Positions 1 through 6,700 of a DNA stretch of 6,740 nucleotides are shown here, one piece after another. The position numbers were made by a program, and so were the translations under genes. How positions within the stretch are numbered: position 1 is the first letter of the stretch; every line of letters starts with the position of its first letter. Location of the stretch: assembly GCA_002428385.1 (NCBI GenBank), contig DIWB01000054.1, forward strand, positions 287-7,026, given 5' to 3'. The stretch comes from Bacteroidales bacterium UBA6117 (GTDB lineage: Bacteria; Bacteroidota; Bacteroidia; Bacteroidales; VadinHA17). The notes beneath the pieces were generated by a model, which was not told the DNA's origin, made no database searches, and saw only the letters and a list, made by a program, of their open reading frames with translations.

Positions 1-215
1 CATTTCCGCCATTCCTGCCGTCATCACTGACTCGATCAGGTTATTATAAAATGAGCCTGATCACATACCAGAGGCACTAATTGTCACAAGTCAGGACTCA
101 TACCAACCTCAACGGGGTTTATACCCTGAGAATGGTAACCGGCCAGACCAACGTCACCCCGGAGCATGTTGACTTAGCCTGGAAGCTGATTGTGAAAACC
201 GCAAGGGAACTTTAG
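1..215 (+). pseudogene. C-terminal remnant of a group II PLP-dependent (aromatic amino acid type) decarboxylase
   Basis: From 81 to the TAG at 213-215 one frame reads LSQVR-THTNLNGVYTLRM, then VTGQTNVTPEHVDLAWKLI and VKTAREL. This matches the end of group II PLP decarboxylases (aromatic-L-amino-acid/tyrosine decarboxylase family), where a conserved L-x-H-T-x-L-x-G-x-x-x-L-R-(M/L) strand is followed by T-x-x-H-V-x-x-A-W-x-x-I. The family assignment comes from memory of that pattern. The frame is closed by TAA at 78-80, directly before the conserved part. The other two frames are closed at 28-30 and 47-49, so no open frame enters from the window edge. A possible N-x-x-K-S-G stretch in another frame (79-96) resembles the family's usual residues before the HT motif, which suggests an indel. 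No start codon or ribosome site is plausible for the short open part alone. The PLP-binding lysine would lie far upstream, outside the window. Alternatives are an assembly error or an intact gene with a true frameshift near 78-96. Confidence 0.62.
34..62. repeat. Inverted repeat, 7-bp perfect arms
   Basis: GATCAGG at 34-40 is matched by CCTGATC at 56-62, with a 15-nt A/T-rich spacer (41-55) containing TTATTATAAAATGAG. The palindrome lies in the unrecognisable part of the decarboxylase remnant, just before the point where the reading frame breaks. Neither side carries a T-run, so it does not look like an intrinsic terminator for the minus-strand gene that reads towards it. It could be a protein-binding site, an insertion scar or chance. 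Confidence 0.4.
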
Positions 216-3172
216 AGCTTGTTTCCGCTCAACCCTTTCCCTTTTCCGATATTCATACCGAAAATATCGACCCCGAACAGCATCTTAAGGTAAGGGGTTT
301 CCCCTATGGCCCGCCAGGAAGCTTCGACTCCCGATGATATCATAAAGGGTATCCTGAAAAGGTAGAAATCAGCCATCAGCTGAACCCCGAACGATTCGAA
401 GGTTTCACTGTAATCGTGATTTTCCATCGTAATCACCCTTCTTCCTTCGTCATTGAGGTCAGAAATGAAGATGTAGCTGTCTTTTCCCACTGACCGGTCA
501 TAGAAAAGATCTGACCTTATCCGTGTCATGTACATAATACTCCCAAGTCTGAAATCGGGATAGGCCAGGGGCATGTAGTAATCGATTGAGCCGGTCTGCA
601 ACTCCTGACTGATTATGTTATCGTACCATACATTCAGATCAGGCTTTCTGGCCCCGATATAGCCCCTTGCAAAAGATATCCTGTTTCCAAGTATGTATTT
701 CTCGGGATTCTGTTTTTCTGCCTCAAACCTGAGCCTGAAACCATGGTTCTTCAGAACCCCTGGGAAGTACAACGAAACCTTTCCCGACATGATATCGCCG
801 TAAATATCGCTGTCGAATGGATAATCGGAATAACTGAGTTCGATTGTCTGCGCGAACCGGGGATAGATGTCCCTTATCGCCTGGCGCCGGTAATTTGAGA
901 AATATATCCTTCCCGTAAGCTGGTTCTGAAGGTTGTCGTAGGTTTCTTTATCGCGGAGATAGATGTAATCATTTTTAATTGAGGAAGACGCTGACAGGTA
1001 AAGCTGTTTTGTGAAGGTCCCTCCCCTGAACACAAGCGGGAGATAGATCTTGTTGTTCCATGAGTATCCGTCCGACAGGATGTCAGGATCAGCCACATCT
1101 TCACTGAACTTTTCTACATAGACGGGATTTCCGTATTCAATACCTGATTCAAACATCGGGTACCACCCCATCCAGCTTATCTTTGAATGAAATTTATGCC
1201 TCTGGTCAGTGTATTCATATCCAAAGGTCGAAATAAGGCTGCTGAGGTTATTCTGAGTCATCAGGGTGAATCCGGGCGCAACTGCTGAAAGATCATCCCG
1301 GATCTCATCAATATCGGCGTAGAAAGGCATCCAGCTGTGGAATCTGAAGAGGTTCTTCCATTTCCTGTAGGGCGATGGAAAGTAAACATTTCCGGAAGCG
1401 TTTTCGGCAGGAGGCTTTTGAGCTTCAAACCGGTTGATCAGATAAGAATCAGACGAATTGACAATCAGACCTGTTTCAGTTGTCTCCGGAATTCTTAAAC
1501 TGCTGATATTGTTACCCGACGATGTATAATCGGAGAAAAGCATCTTTGATCCTCTGAGGTTGAGGTCGGTTGCACCGAATCTCGATCTGGTCAGGGGAGT
1601 AACAGTTCCGTCAGGTTTCCTCAGGTATAGATTTTCTGTACCGTTGAGAGAACTGACATAAAACAGGGAATCGTTTCTGAGGAATGACGACTGGATATCG
1701 TCGGTGCCTGTCTCTATAAGCGTTTGCCACGTGTTGTCTTCGAGGCTGAACCTGAGTATTCCCTCACCCTGTGCCGTCAGATGGATCACTGTCAGGAAAG
1801 CTCCTGACGCGTCCCATTGGGGCCTCTGGAGAGCGGCGTTGCCGGGTGAAACGACAGAGTGAAGCTTGTCGCCGCTGAAGGCATCGAGGATATTCAGCGT
1901 GTTTCGGTTGTCGGTCCGGTTTTCAACTGCAGCAACAAGACTGCCGTCGGGAGATACCGCAGCAGACATGTACCTTGTCTTTCGTGTCAGCCGGCGGGTC
2001 TGGCCATTACGGACGTCCATAACCATTATATCCGACCATTCCCTGTTCTCCCATCTCGGGTCGGAATGAGTCTCAACCCAGACAAGCCTGCCGTTTCCGT
2101 AAGATATGTAGTATGGATAGATGTGCCCCGGAATATGGATTCTTTTCTCGCTGTTATCCGAAGGCCTTATCAGTACGAAGGAAGGAGGGTCGTACAGGGA
2201 GGTCTTGACAGCTATTATCTCATCGTTGCCTGCAAGCACGGGAGAATGGTAATTGATGAATTTTTTCCCTTTTGAGGGATTCAGAACAGTGTAGCTCAGG
2301 CTTGACGATCTGCCGTCGTCTTTCGTCCAGACTGTCCTTAGGGAATCGAATGTTTCGTTGAAAAGTCGTTTTTTGGTCAGCGAGGCTGATTTTCTGAGGC
2401 TGAGGTTCACCGGATTGATCAGGAAAGGGGCATTCCCCGTGAGACTGAGGGCCTTTTTCCACATCTGCGGATCATATTTTGAGTACGACCAGGCCATCAT
2501 CTGATATCCGTACTGGTAATGGTCGGGAACGAAATCCCTGAACGATCCGTTAACCGATTTATCGTATGAGAATACATTCCCCTTTTCGATCATCAGGGCC
2601 TTGAGCTGTTTCTGAAATGACGCGGTTCTGCCACGTCCCGAGCCGGTAAGAACCGATTCGGAAAATACCGCATCCCCTTCGAGATGCCAGAGCGGCAGCA
2701 GGCCGGCGACGACTCCCGTGAACTGCTGTCCGGAAATAACCGACATCGCCTTTGTGAATCCCTTGTTTAGCGACTCCATCTGCATCACATGGGTAAGCTC
2801 ATGAATGGCAAGCTGGGTGTTTGCATCGAGGGGGATGGAGTTTTGCTCCGGAGTGGGATAGATCTCCATCCTGTCAGGGGCCCATGCTACATATCCGTTC
2901 GATCCGGTTGTGTGATTATGAATAACAACAGGGATCCTGAACTTTTTTACGGGATAGAGATGTGACAGCTGAGACCAGGCGTTGTCGAGCGAGCGTGCAA
3001 AATCAATTCCGGCATCACCGTAGGTCTTCGGGTAGATCAGCGTGAACCGGTCGGTTTTAATCTGCATCCATTTCAATGAGGCCGGATCCTGCCCTGTGTT
3101 ATAGTACTGGGCTGATGCGATCCCTGAAAGGAAAACAGAAAGTATGAATGTCAGAATCCTGTTCAATTTCAT
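212..3172 (-). CDS. Secreted HExxH metallopeptidase-like protein with PD40/TolB-like propeller and C-terminal outer-membrane beta-barrel
   Basis: The protein has 986 aa. The chosen start, ATG at 3172-3170, begins a clear signal peptide: MKLNR, a hydrophobic core (residues 6-18) and a likely signal peptidase I cut after IASA (21|22). The N-terminal domain (about 35-290) has HELTH at 124-128 and WHLEGDA at 162-168. This fits a gluzincin zinc site with ligands H124, H128 and E165 and catalytic E125. Residues about 300-565 are propeller-like, with a PD40 repeat (SPDGSLVAAVE, 407-417) and a weaker one near 451-463. From about 600 to 975 the sequence alternates aromatic and polar residues as in an outer-membrane barrel, and closes with a strand-like YLKMLFGVDIFGMNIG (961-976). 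Exported peptidase activity at the cell surface is inferred; the substrate is unknown. No intrinsic terminator follows its stop, which overlaps the stop of the convergent decarboxylase remnant. The reading frame stays open upstream to 3598 but without coding character. I know no gene symbol for this architecture. The metallopeptidase site is well supported; the barrel is less certain. Confidence 0.9.
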   Translation of the reverse strand: MKLNRILTFILSVFLSGIASAQYYNTGQDPASLKWMQIKTDRFTLIYPKTYGDAGIDFARSLDNAWSQLSHLYPVKKFRIPVVIHNHTTGSNGYVAWAPDRMEIYPTPEQNSIPLDANTQLAIHELTHVMQMESLNKGFTKAMSVISGQQFTGVVAGLLPLWHLEGDAVFSESVLTGSGRGRTASFQKQLKALMIEKGNVFSYDKSVNGSFRDFVPDHYQYGYQMMAWSYSKYDPQMWKKALSLTGNAPFLINPVNLSLRKSASLTKKRLFNETFDSLRTVWTKDDGRSSSLSYTVLNPSKGKKFINYHSPVLAGNDEIIAVKTSLYDPPSFVLIRPSDNSEKRIHIPGHIYPYYISYGNGRLVWVETHSDPRWENREWSDIMVMDVRNGQTRRLTRKTRYMSAAVSPDGSLVAAVENRTDNRNTLNILDAFSGDKLHSVVSPGNAALQRPQWDASGAFLTVIHLTAQGEGILRFSLEDNTWQTLIETGTDDIQSSFLRNDSLFYVSSLNGTENLYLRKPDGTVTPLTRSRFGATDLNLRGSKMLFSDYTSSGNNISSLRIPETTETGLIVNSSDSYLINRFEAQKPPAENASGNVYFPSPYRKWKNLFRFHSWMPFYADIDEIRDDLSAVAPGFTLMTQNNLSSLISTFGYEYTDQRHKFHSKISWMGWYPMFESGIEYGNPVYVEKFSEDVADPDILSDGYSWNNKIYLPLVFRGGTFTKQLYLSASSSIKNDYIYLRDKETYDNLQNQLTGRIYFSNYRRQAIRDIYPRFAQTIELSYSDYPFDSDIYGDIMSGKVSLYFPGVLKNHGFRLRFEAEKQNPEKYILGNRISFARGYIGARKPDLNVWYDNIISQELQTGSIDYYMPLAYPDFRLGSIMYMTRIRSDLFYDRSVGKDSYIFISDLNDEGRRVITMENHDYSETFESFGVQLMADFYLFRIPFMISSGVEASWRAIGETPYLKMLFGVDIFGMNIGKGKGLSGNKL

Positions 3173-3187
3173 CACAGGCAATTTATG

Positions 3188-3204
3188 CAAAAATAGCAAA
3201 ATTA
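3188..3204 (-). promoter_or_regulatory. Candidate Bacteroidota -7 elements for the metallopeptidase gene
   Basis: Reading the minus strand, two overlapping-scale matches to the Bacteroidota -7 consensus TAnnTTTG occur just before the ATG at 3172: TAATTTTG (3204-3197) and TATTTTTG (3195-3188). Either would give a short leader of roughly 10-20 nt. No convincing TTTG -33 element is seen 19-21 bp upstream of either, so this is a candidate only. The region is A/T-rich and chance matches are likely. Confidence 0.35.
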
Positions 3205-3219
3205 GCAGGTGTGCCTGCA

Positions 3220-3252
3220 TTTGGACATAGTCTGAAAAATTTCGTAATTTCA
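3220..3252 (+). promoter_or_regulatory. Candidate Bacteroidota promoter for the DUF2723 gene
   Basis: TTTG at 3220-3223 is followed after 21 bp by TAATTTCA at 3245-3252. This fits the known Bacteroidota arrangement of TTTG, 19-21 bp, TAnnTTTG, with two mismatches at the end of the -7 box. Transcription would start near 3257-3260 and give a leader of about 40 nt. No Shine-Dalgarno sequence precedes the start codon; the leader is A-rich (GGTAAAATCACACC), which is common in this phylum. Confidence 0.4.
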
Positions 3253-3298
3253 CCGCTCGGTCATTTGAATGAATTTCAGGTAAAATCACACCATATTG

Positions 3299-6200
3299 AT
3301 GAAGAAATACAAGCTGACAGAAACGATAACCGGCTGGGTCGTCTTTGCAATAGCCCTGGTAACGTATCTTCTTACCCTTGAGCCAACGGCAAGCCTTTGG
3401 GATTGCGGTGAATATATTGCATCGGCCTTCAAGCTCGAGGTCGGTCATCCTCCCGGAAACCCGGTCTTCATGGTTGTAGCCCGGTTCTTTACACTGTTTG
3501 CACTTGGCGACACGGCAAAGGTGGCAGCCACGATTAATGCCATGTCGGCCCTTGCAAGTGCATTCACGATACTCTTCCTGTTCTGGACCATCACCCATCT
3601 GGCCAGAAGGATACTTTTGGGTAAAAACGGTGATCCGGGCCTCTCAAATACGGTAGCAATCATTTCTGCCGGCGTGGTCGGAGCTTTGGCTTTCACCTTT
3701 TCAGATTCATTCTGGTTCTCTGCGGTTGAGGGTGAAGTGTATGCCTCTTCTTCATTTTTCACGGCGCTTGTTTTCTGGGCAATCCTGATGTGGGAGGACG
3801 TTGCTGACGAGAAGTATGCAAACAGGTGGATTATTTTGATTGCTTTCCTCATGGGGTTATCAATAGGGGTTCATCTGCTTAATCTGCTGGCAATTCCTGC
3901 AATAGTTCTGGTTTACTATTTCCGGAAGTATGAGTTTTCGTGGAAAGGCTTTGCCCTTTCGCTCGGAGTTTCGGTAATCGCGCTTGCCCTTCTTCTGTAC
4001 GGGATCATGCCGGGGCTTGTTACAATTTCTTCAAAGCTCGACATGTTCTTCGTCAACTCTCTGGATATGCCGGCCAACAGCGGCATGATATTTCATTTCA
4101 TTCTTCTTATCATTTTCTTTTTTCTCGCAGTCAGGTCAACCCTCTACTCGTCCGACAGGACAAAAAATTCAGCCTTTGCCATTGCTGCCATGTTGTTGTC
4201 GGGTGTATGGGTGATATCCGGATCGATGATACTGAATCTGATAGTACTGGCTGCTGTTGCATGGTTTATCTGGTACCTTGCAGAAAAGGACAGGGTTACC
4301 CTCAATACTGTTCTCACCACGGTGATGGTAATCCTTATAGGATTTTCAACAAATGCAATCATTGTGATAAGGGCGAATGCCAATCCTCCGATTAATGAGA
4401 ACCAGCCGGAGAATCCATTCAGTCTGCTTTATTTCCTCAACAGGGAGCAATACGGAGCACGCCCTCTTTTCAGGGGCCAGTACTACAATGCTCCCGTGAT
4501 TGACTATAAGAACGGTAAGCCGAAATATGTCCTGGAGGACGGGAAATACAAAGTCAGCGCCTATGATCTCGAACGGATTTATGATGAGCGTTTCCTTACC
4601 CTCTTCCCAAGGATGTGGAGTGAACAGAGTGATCACGAGGCCATGTACAAGGAATGGGGGAAAGTCAAAGGGACACCTGTATCCGTAACAAATCAGGAGG
4701 GAGAGAAGGAGATCATCCGCAAACCCAAGTTCAGTGAGAACCTCAGATTCATGTTCTCTTACCAGTTCGGGTATATGTACTTACGATATTTCATGTGGAA
4801 TTTTGCCGGAAAGCAGAACGACACCCAGGGCACCGGAGGAGCCATAAACGGGAACTGGATAAGCGGATTCAGGTTCCTCGACGAAGCCCGGACAGGATCG
4901 CCCGACCTGCCACCCGGAATGAAGGATGACACCTCGAGGAATGCTTATTTCCTGCTTCCCTTCCTGCTGGGTCTTGCCGGGATTTTTTACCAGCTTAACC
5001 GCGACTTTAAAAACTGGTGGGTGGTCCTGCTTCTGTTCCTTATGACGGGGGCCGCAATTGTCTTTTACCTTAATCAATACCCCAACCAGCCCAGGGAGAG
5101 GGATTATGCCTATACCGGATCGTTTTACTTCTTTGCGGTCTGGATCGGTCTGGGAGTGCTGGCCCTTTACGAGGGCTTGTCGAAGGTAATAGGCGAAAAG
5201 GTTTCTGCCCCGGTTGCCGGTGCTCTCTGCATGGTTGTGCCGGTATTAATGGCCGTACAGAACTGGGACGATCATGACAGGTCGGGCCGTTACCTTGCCC
5301 GCGATGTGGCGTTCAATTATCTAAATTCCTGTGCCCCGAATGCCATACTCCTTACAAACGGCGACAACGACACCTTTCCTCTCTGGTATGCTCAGGAAGT
5401 GGAAGGAGTAAGGACCGATGTAAGAGTCTGCAATCTCATGCTGCTCAACACCGACTGGTATATCAATCAGATGAAAAGAGCCACCTATGAGTCAGCTCCG
5501 CTTCCGGTCACCCTGCCTCCGCAGAAGTATTACGACGGAGTGAACAATCAGGTGTTCATCGTTGAAAAGACAAAGGATCCGGTCGCCATTTCAACAGTCA
5601 TCGACTGGGTGATGAGCGACAATAAAGCCACCAAGGTCCAGATATCGGCTAACGAAGTTCTTGATGTCATTCCTTCAAGAACTATAAGGATACCCGTCGA
5701 TTCGGCAGCTGTGATCGCCTCAGGGACCGTAAAGCCTGAGGATGCTGACAAGATAGTTCCTTATATAGACATTCAGCTGCAGGGAAGTTCCATTTTGAAG
5801 AGCCAGCTTGTATTGCTTGACATACTTGCCCACAACAACTGGGAGCGCCCCATTTACTACGTAACCGGATACCATGATGATGCCTTCGGGCTCGAAGAGT
5901 ATTTCCAGCTGGAGGGCCTTGCCTACCGGCTTGTTCCGATAAAGTCGGAGAACAGGAGCTGGCTCGAGTATGGCAGGATTGATTCGGACATCCTGTACGA
6001 GAACGTGGCAAACAAATTTGTCTGGGGCGGCGCCAATGATCCTGATGTGAACCTCGATTACCATCATTTAAGGACTCTCATGGTGATAAAAGCCCGGCTT
6101 ATCTATGCGCGCCTCGCAAAGACGCTTGCCTCCGAAGGTAAGAACGAAAAGGCTGTGGCGATTCTGAACAGCTGTATGGAACTGCTTCCGCCTGATAAAT

Positions 6201-6508
6201 TTCCTTACGATCCTTATTTCACCGACCTTATTGAAGCTTATTTCATGGCAGGAGATTCAGCCAGGGCTGTTCAGCTTACAAGGGATGTAAGCGGGTATTA
6301 TTTTGCAAGGCTCGATTATTTCCTGAAGCAGAATCCCTATGTGCTGAGCTCTGCCGAGTATGAAATGCAGTCTGCCATTCAGTACACATCAAAGGCAGCC
6401 ACATTTTGTGAGCAGTACGGGCAGAAGGAAATCGGAGAGGAGATCAATGGAAAGCTTGAGGATTATTATGCTGAATATGTAGGCAAGCAGAGGGTTCCTG
6501 CAAATTAA
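3299..6508 (+). CDS. DUF2723 polytopic membrane protein, probable GT-C-type protein O-glycosyltransferase (TMEM260-like)
   Basis: The protein has 1,069 aa from the ATG at 3299; a TTG lies one codon earlier, but the ATG is the simpler start. The N-terminus holds the family signature: TM1 (about 13-27), then DCGEY (35-39) and GHPPGNPVF (49-57) in the first outward loop. This resembles GT-C enzymes, where an acidic residue after TM1 acts in catalysis; D35 and E38 are candidates. About ten hydrophobic segments lie between 13 and 357. A soluble insert follows (about 358-545), then about four more segments (552-566, 573-591, 605-625, 637-653). A large extracytoplasmic domain comes next, with the conserved NGDNDTFPLWYAQE stretch (687-700), and a helical TPR-like tail (about 920-1060). 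Human TMEM260, of the same family, is an O-mannosyltransferase. By analogy this would transfer a sugar from a lipid-linked donor to exported proteins; donor and targets are unknown. The gene is intact, ends 18 nt before a strong terminator and appears monocistronic. Family assignment is confident; enzymatic role is inferred. Confidence 0.93.
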   Translation: MKKYKLTETITGWVVFAIALVTYLLTLEPTASLWDCGEYIASAFKLEVGHPPGNPVFMVVARFFTLFALGDTAKVAATINAMSALASAFTILFLFWTITHLARRILLGKNGDPGLSNTVAIISAGVVGALAFTFSDSFWFSAVEGEVYASSSFFTALVFWAILMWEDVADEKYANRWIILIAFLMGLSIGVHLLNLLAIPAIVLVYYFRKYEFSWKGFALSLGVSVIALALLLYGIMPGLVTISSKLDMFFVNSLDMPANSGMIFHFILLIIFFFLAVRSTLYSSDRTKNSAFAIAAMLLSGVWVISGSMILNLIVLAAVAWFIWYLAEKDRVTLNTVLTTVMVILIGFSTNAIIVIRANANPPINENQPENPFSLLYFLNREQYGARPLFRGQYYNAPVIDYKNGKPKYVLEDGKYKVSAYDLERIYDERFLTLFPRMWSEQSDHEAMYKEWGKVKGTPVSVTNQEGEKEIIRKPKFSENLRFMFSYQFGYMYLRYFMWNFAGKQNDTQGTGGAINGNWISGFRFLDEARTGSPDLPPGMKDDTSRNAYFLLPFLLGLAGIFYQLNRDFKNWWVVLLLFLMTGAAIVFYLNQYPNQPRERDYAYTGSFYFFAVWIGLGVLALYEGLSKVIGEKVSAPVAGALCMVVPVLMAVQNWDDHDRSGRYLARDVAFNYLNSCAPNAILLTNGDNDTFPLWYAQEVEGVRTDVRVCNLMLLNTDWYINQMKRATYESAPLPVTLPPQKYYDGVNNQVFIVEKTKDPVAISTVIDWVMSDNKATKVQISANEVLDVIPSRTIRIPVDSAAVIASGTVKPEDADKIVPYIDIQLQGSSILKSQLVLLDILAHNNWERPIYYVTGYHDDAFGLEEYFQLEGLAYRLVPIKSENRSWLEYGRIDSDILYENVANKFVWGGANDPDVNLDYHHLRTLMVIKARLIYARLAKTLASEGKNEKAVAILNSCMELLPPDKFPYDPYFTDLIEAYFMAGDSARAVQLTRDVSGYYFARLDYFLKQNPYVLSSAEYEMQSAIQYTSKAATFCEQYGQKEIGEEINGKLEDYYAEYVGKQRVPAN

Positions 6509-6526
6509 AATTTTTATTACGCCCCT

Positions 6527-6553
6527 CAGGGGGCTTCAGCCCCCTGGTTTTTT
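6527..6553 (+). terminator. Rho-independent terminator of the DUF2723 gene
   Basis: A perfect 8-bp GC-rich stem, CAGGGGGC (6527-6534) with GCCCCCTG (6539-6546), has a TTCA loop and is followed by GTTTTTT (6547-6553). It begins 18 nt after the DUF2723 stop. The GCTTCAGC core at the stem tip recurs in inverted form in the palindrome at 6595-6614, so this terminator may derive from a dispersed repeat. Confidence 0.87.
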
Positions 6554-6555
6554 AT

Positions 6556-6569
6556 GGGACTAAAGTCCC
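6556..6569. repeat. Short palindrome GGGACTAAAGTCCC
   Basis: GGGACT and AGTCCC form a 6-bp inverted repeat around AA (or a 5-bp stem with a TAAA loop), starting only 2 nt after the T-run of the terminator. Two tight hairpins side by side are typical of REP-like intergenic elements. No coding sequence or transposase is visible nearby. Confidence 0.6.
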
Positions 6570-6594
6570 GGAAACAAAGAAGGGGCCCTCCAGG

Positions 6595-6614
6595 CCGTCA
6601 GCTGAAGCAGACGG
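6595..6614. repeat. Imperfect hairpin in the downstream repeat cluster
   Basis: CCGTC (6595-6599) pairs with GACGG (6610-6614). Inside, an A-A mismatch is followed by a GC/GC pair and a TGAA loop (AGCTGAAGCA, 6600-6609). Read on the minus strand, the flanking bases 6626-6610 give GTTCTTCCTTTACCGTC. This resembles the GTTCTT-T-run-CCGT segments of the two plus-strand repeats at 6652-6740, so this looks like an inverted copy of the same element. Confidence 0.55.
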
Positions 6615-6651
6615 TAAAGGAAGAACGTATTCCAGCGAACTTTCAGTTGCG

Positions 6652-6691
6652 GTCAGCACTACTTGAGGCAGTTCTTCTTTTTGACGTTGGC
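6652..6691 (+). repeat. Direct repeat, copy 1 (40 nt)
   Basis: The unit begins GTCAGCACTAC (6652-6662), has a variable 4-nt TTGA, then GGCAGTTCTT (6667-6676), a T-rich run and GACGTTGGC (6683-6691). By hand alignment it agrees with copy 2 at 34 of 40 positions. The repeat period is 49 nt. The CGT-GGC end followed by CTTGG resembles the start of the palindromic arm seen at 6595-6614 in inverted form. Confidence 0.75.
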
Positions 6692-6700
6692 TTGGCAGCA

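Noticed and set aside
34..62. Intrinsic terminator for the metallopeptidase gene
   Set aside because: The 7-bp stem has a long loop and no T-run follows it on the minus strand; it is also about 150 nt past the stop.
81..215. Small stand-alone gene starting at TTG 81
   Set aside because: The TTG directly follows an in-frame TAA, no ribosome site is visible, and the sequence is plainly the end of a larger enzyme family.
1859..2275. 138-codon open frame opposite the propeller region
   Set aside because: It is antisense to a gene with a clear signal peptide, motifs and an intact frame, and it has no recognisable domain.
3296..3298. TTG as the start of the DUF2723 gene
   Set aside because: It lies directly before an ATG, adds one residue and has no better ribosome site, so ATG at 3299 is preferred.
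3173..3598. In-frame 142-codon upstream extension of the minus-strand metallopeptidase gene
   Set aside because: It would run antisense over the start of the DUF2723 gene and through the A/T-rich spacer. It would also bury the obvious signal peptide in the middle of the protein, and its composition is not protein-like.
3940..4395. 151-codon open frame on the plus strand inside the DUF2723 gene
   Set aside because: It overlaps the conserved membrane protein in another frame and is rich in Cys/His/Arg, as expected for a shadow frame.
5682..6067. Two minus-strand open frames opposite the C-terminal part of the DUF2723 gene
   Set aside because: Both overlap the conserved extracytoplasmic domain, have no promoter or ribosome site, and show no family pattern.
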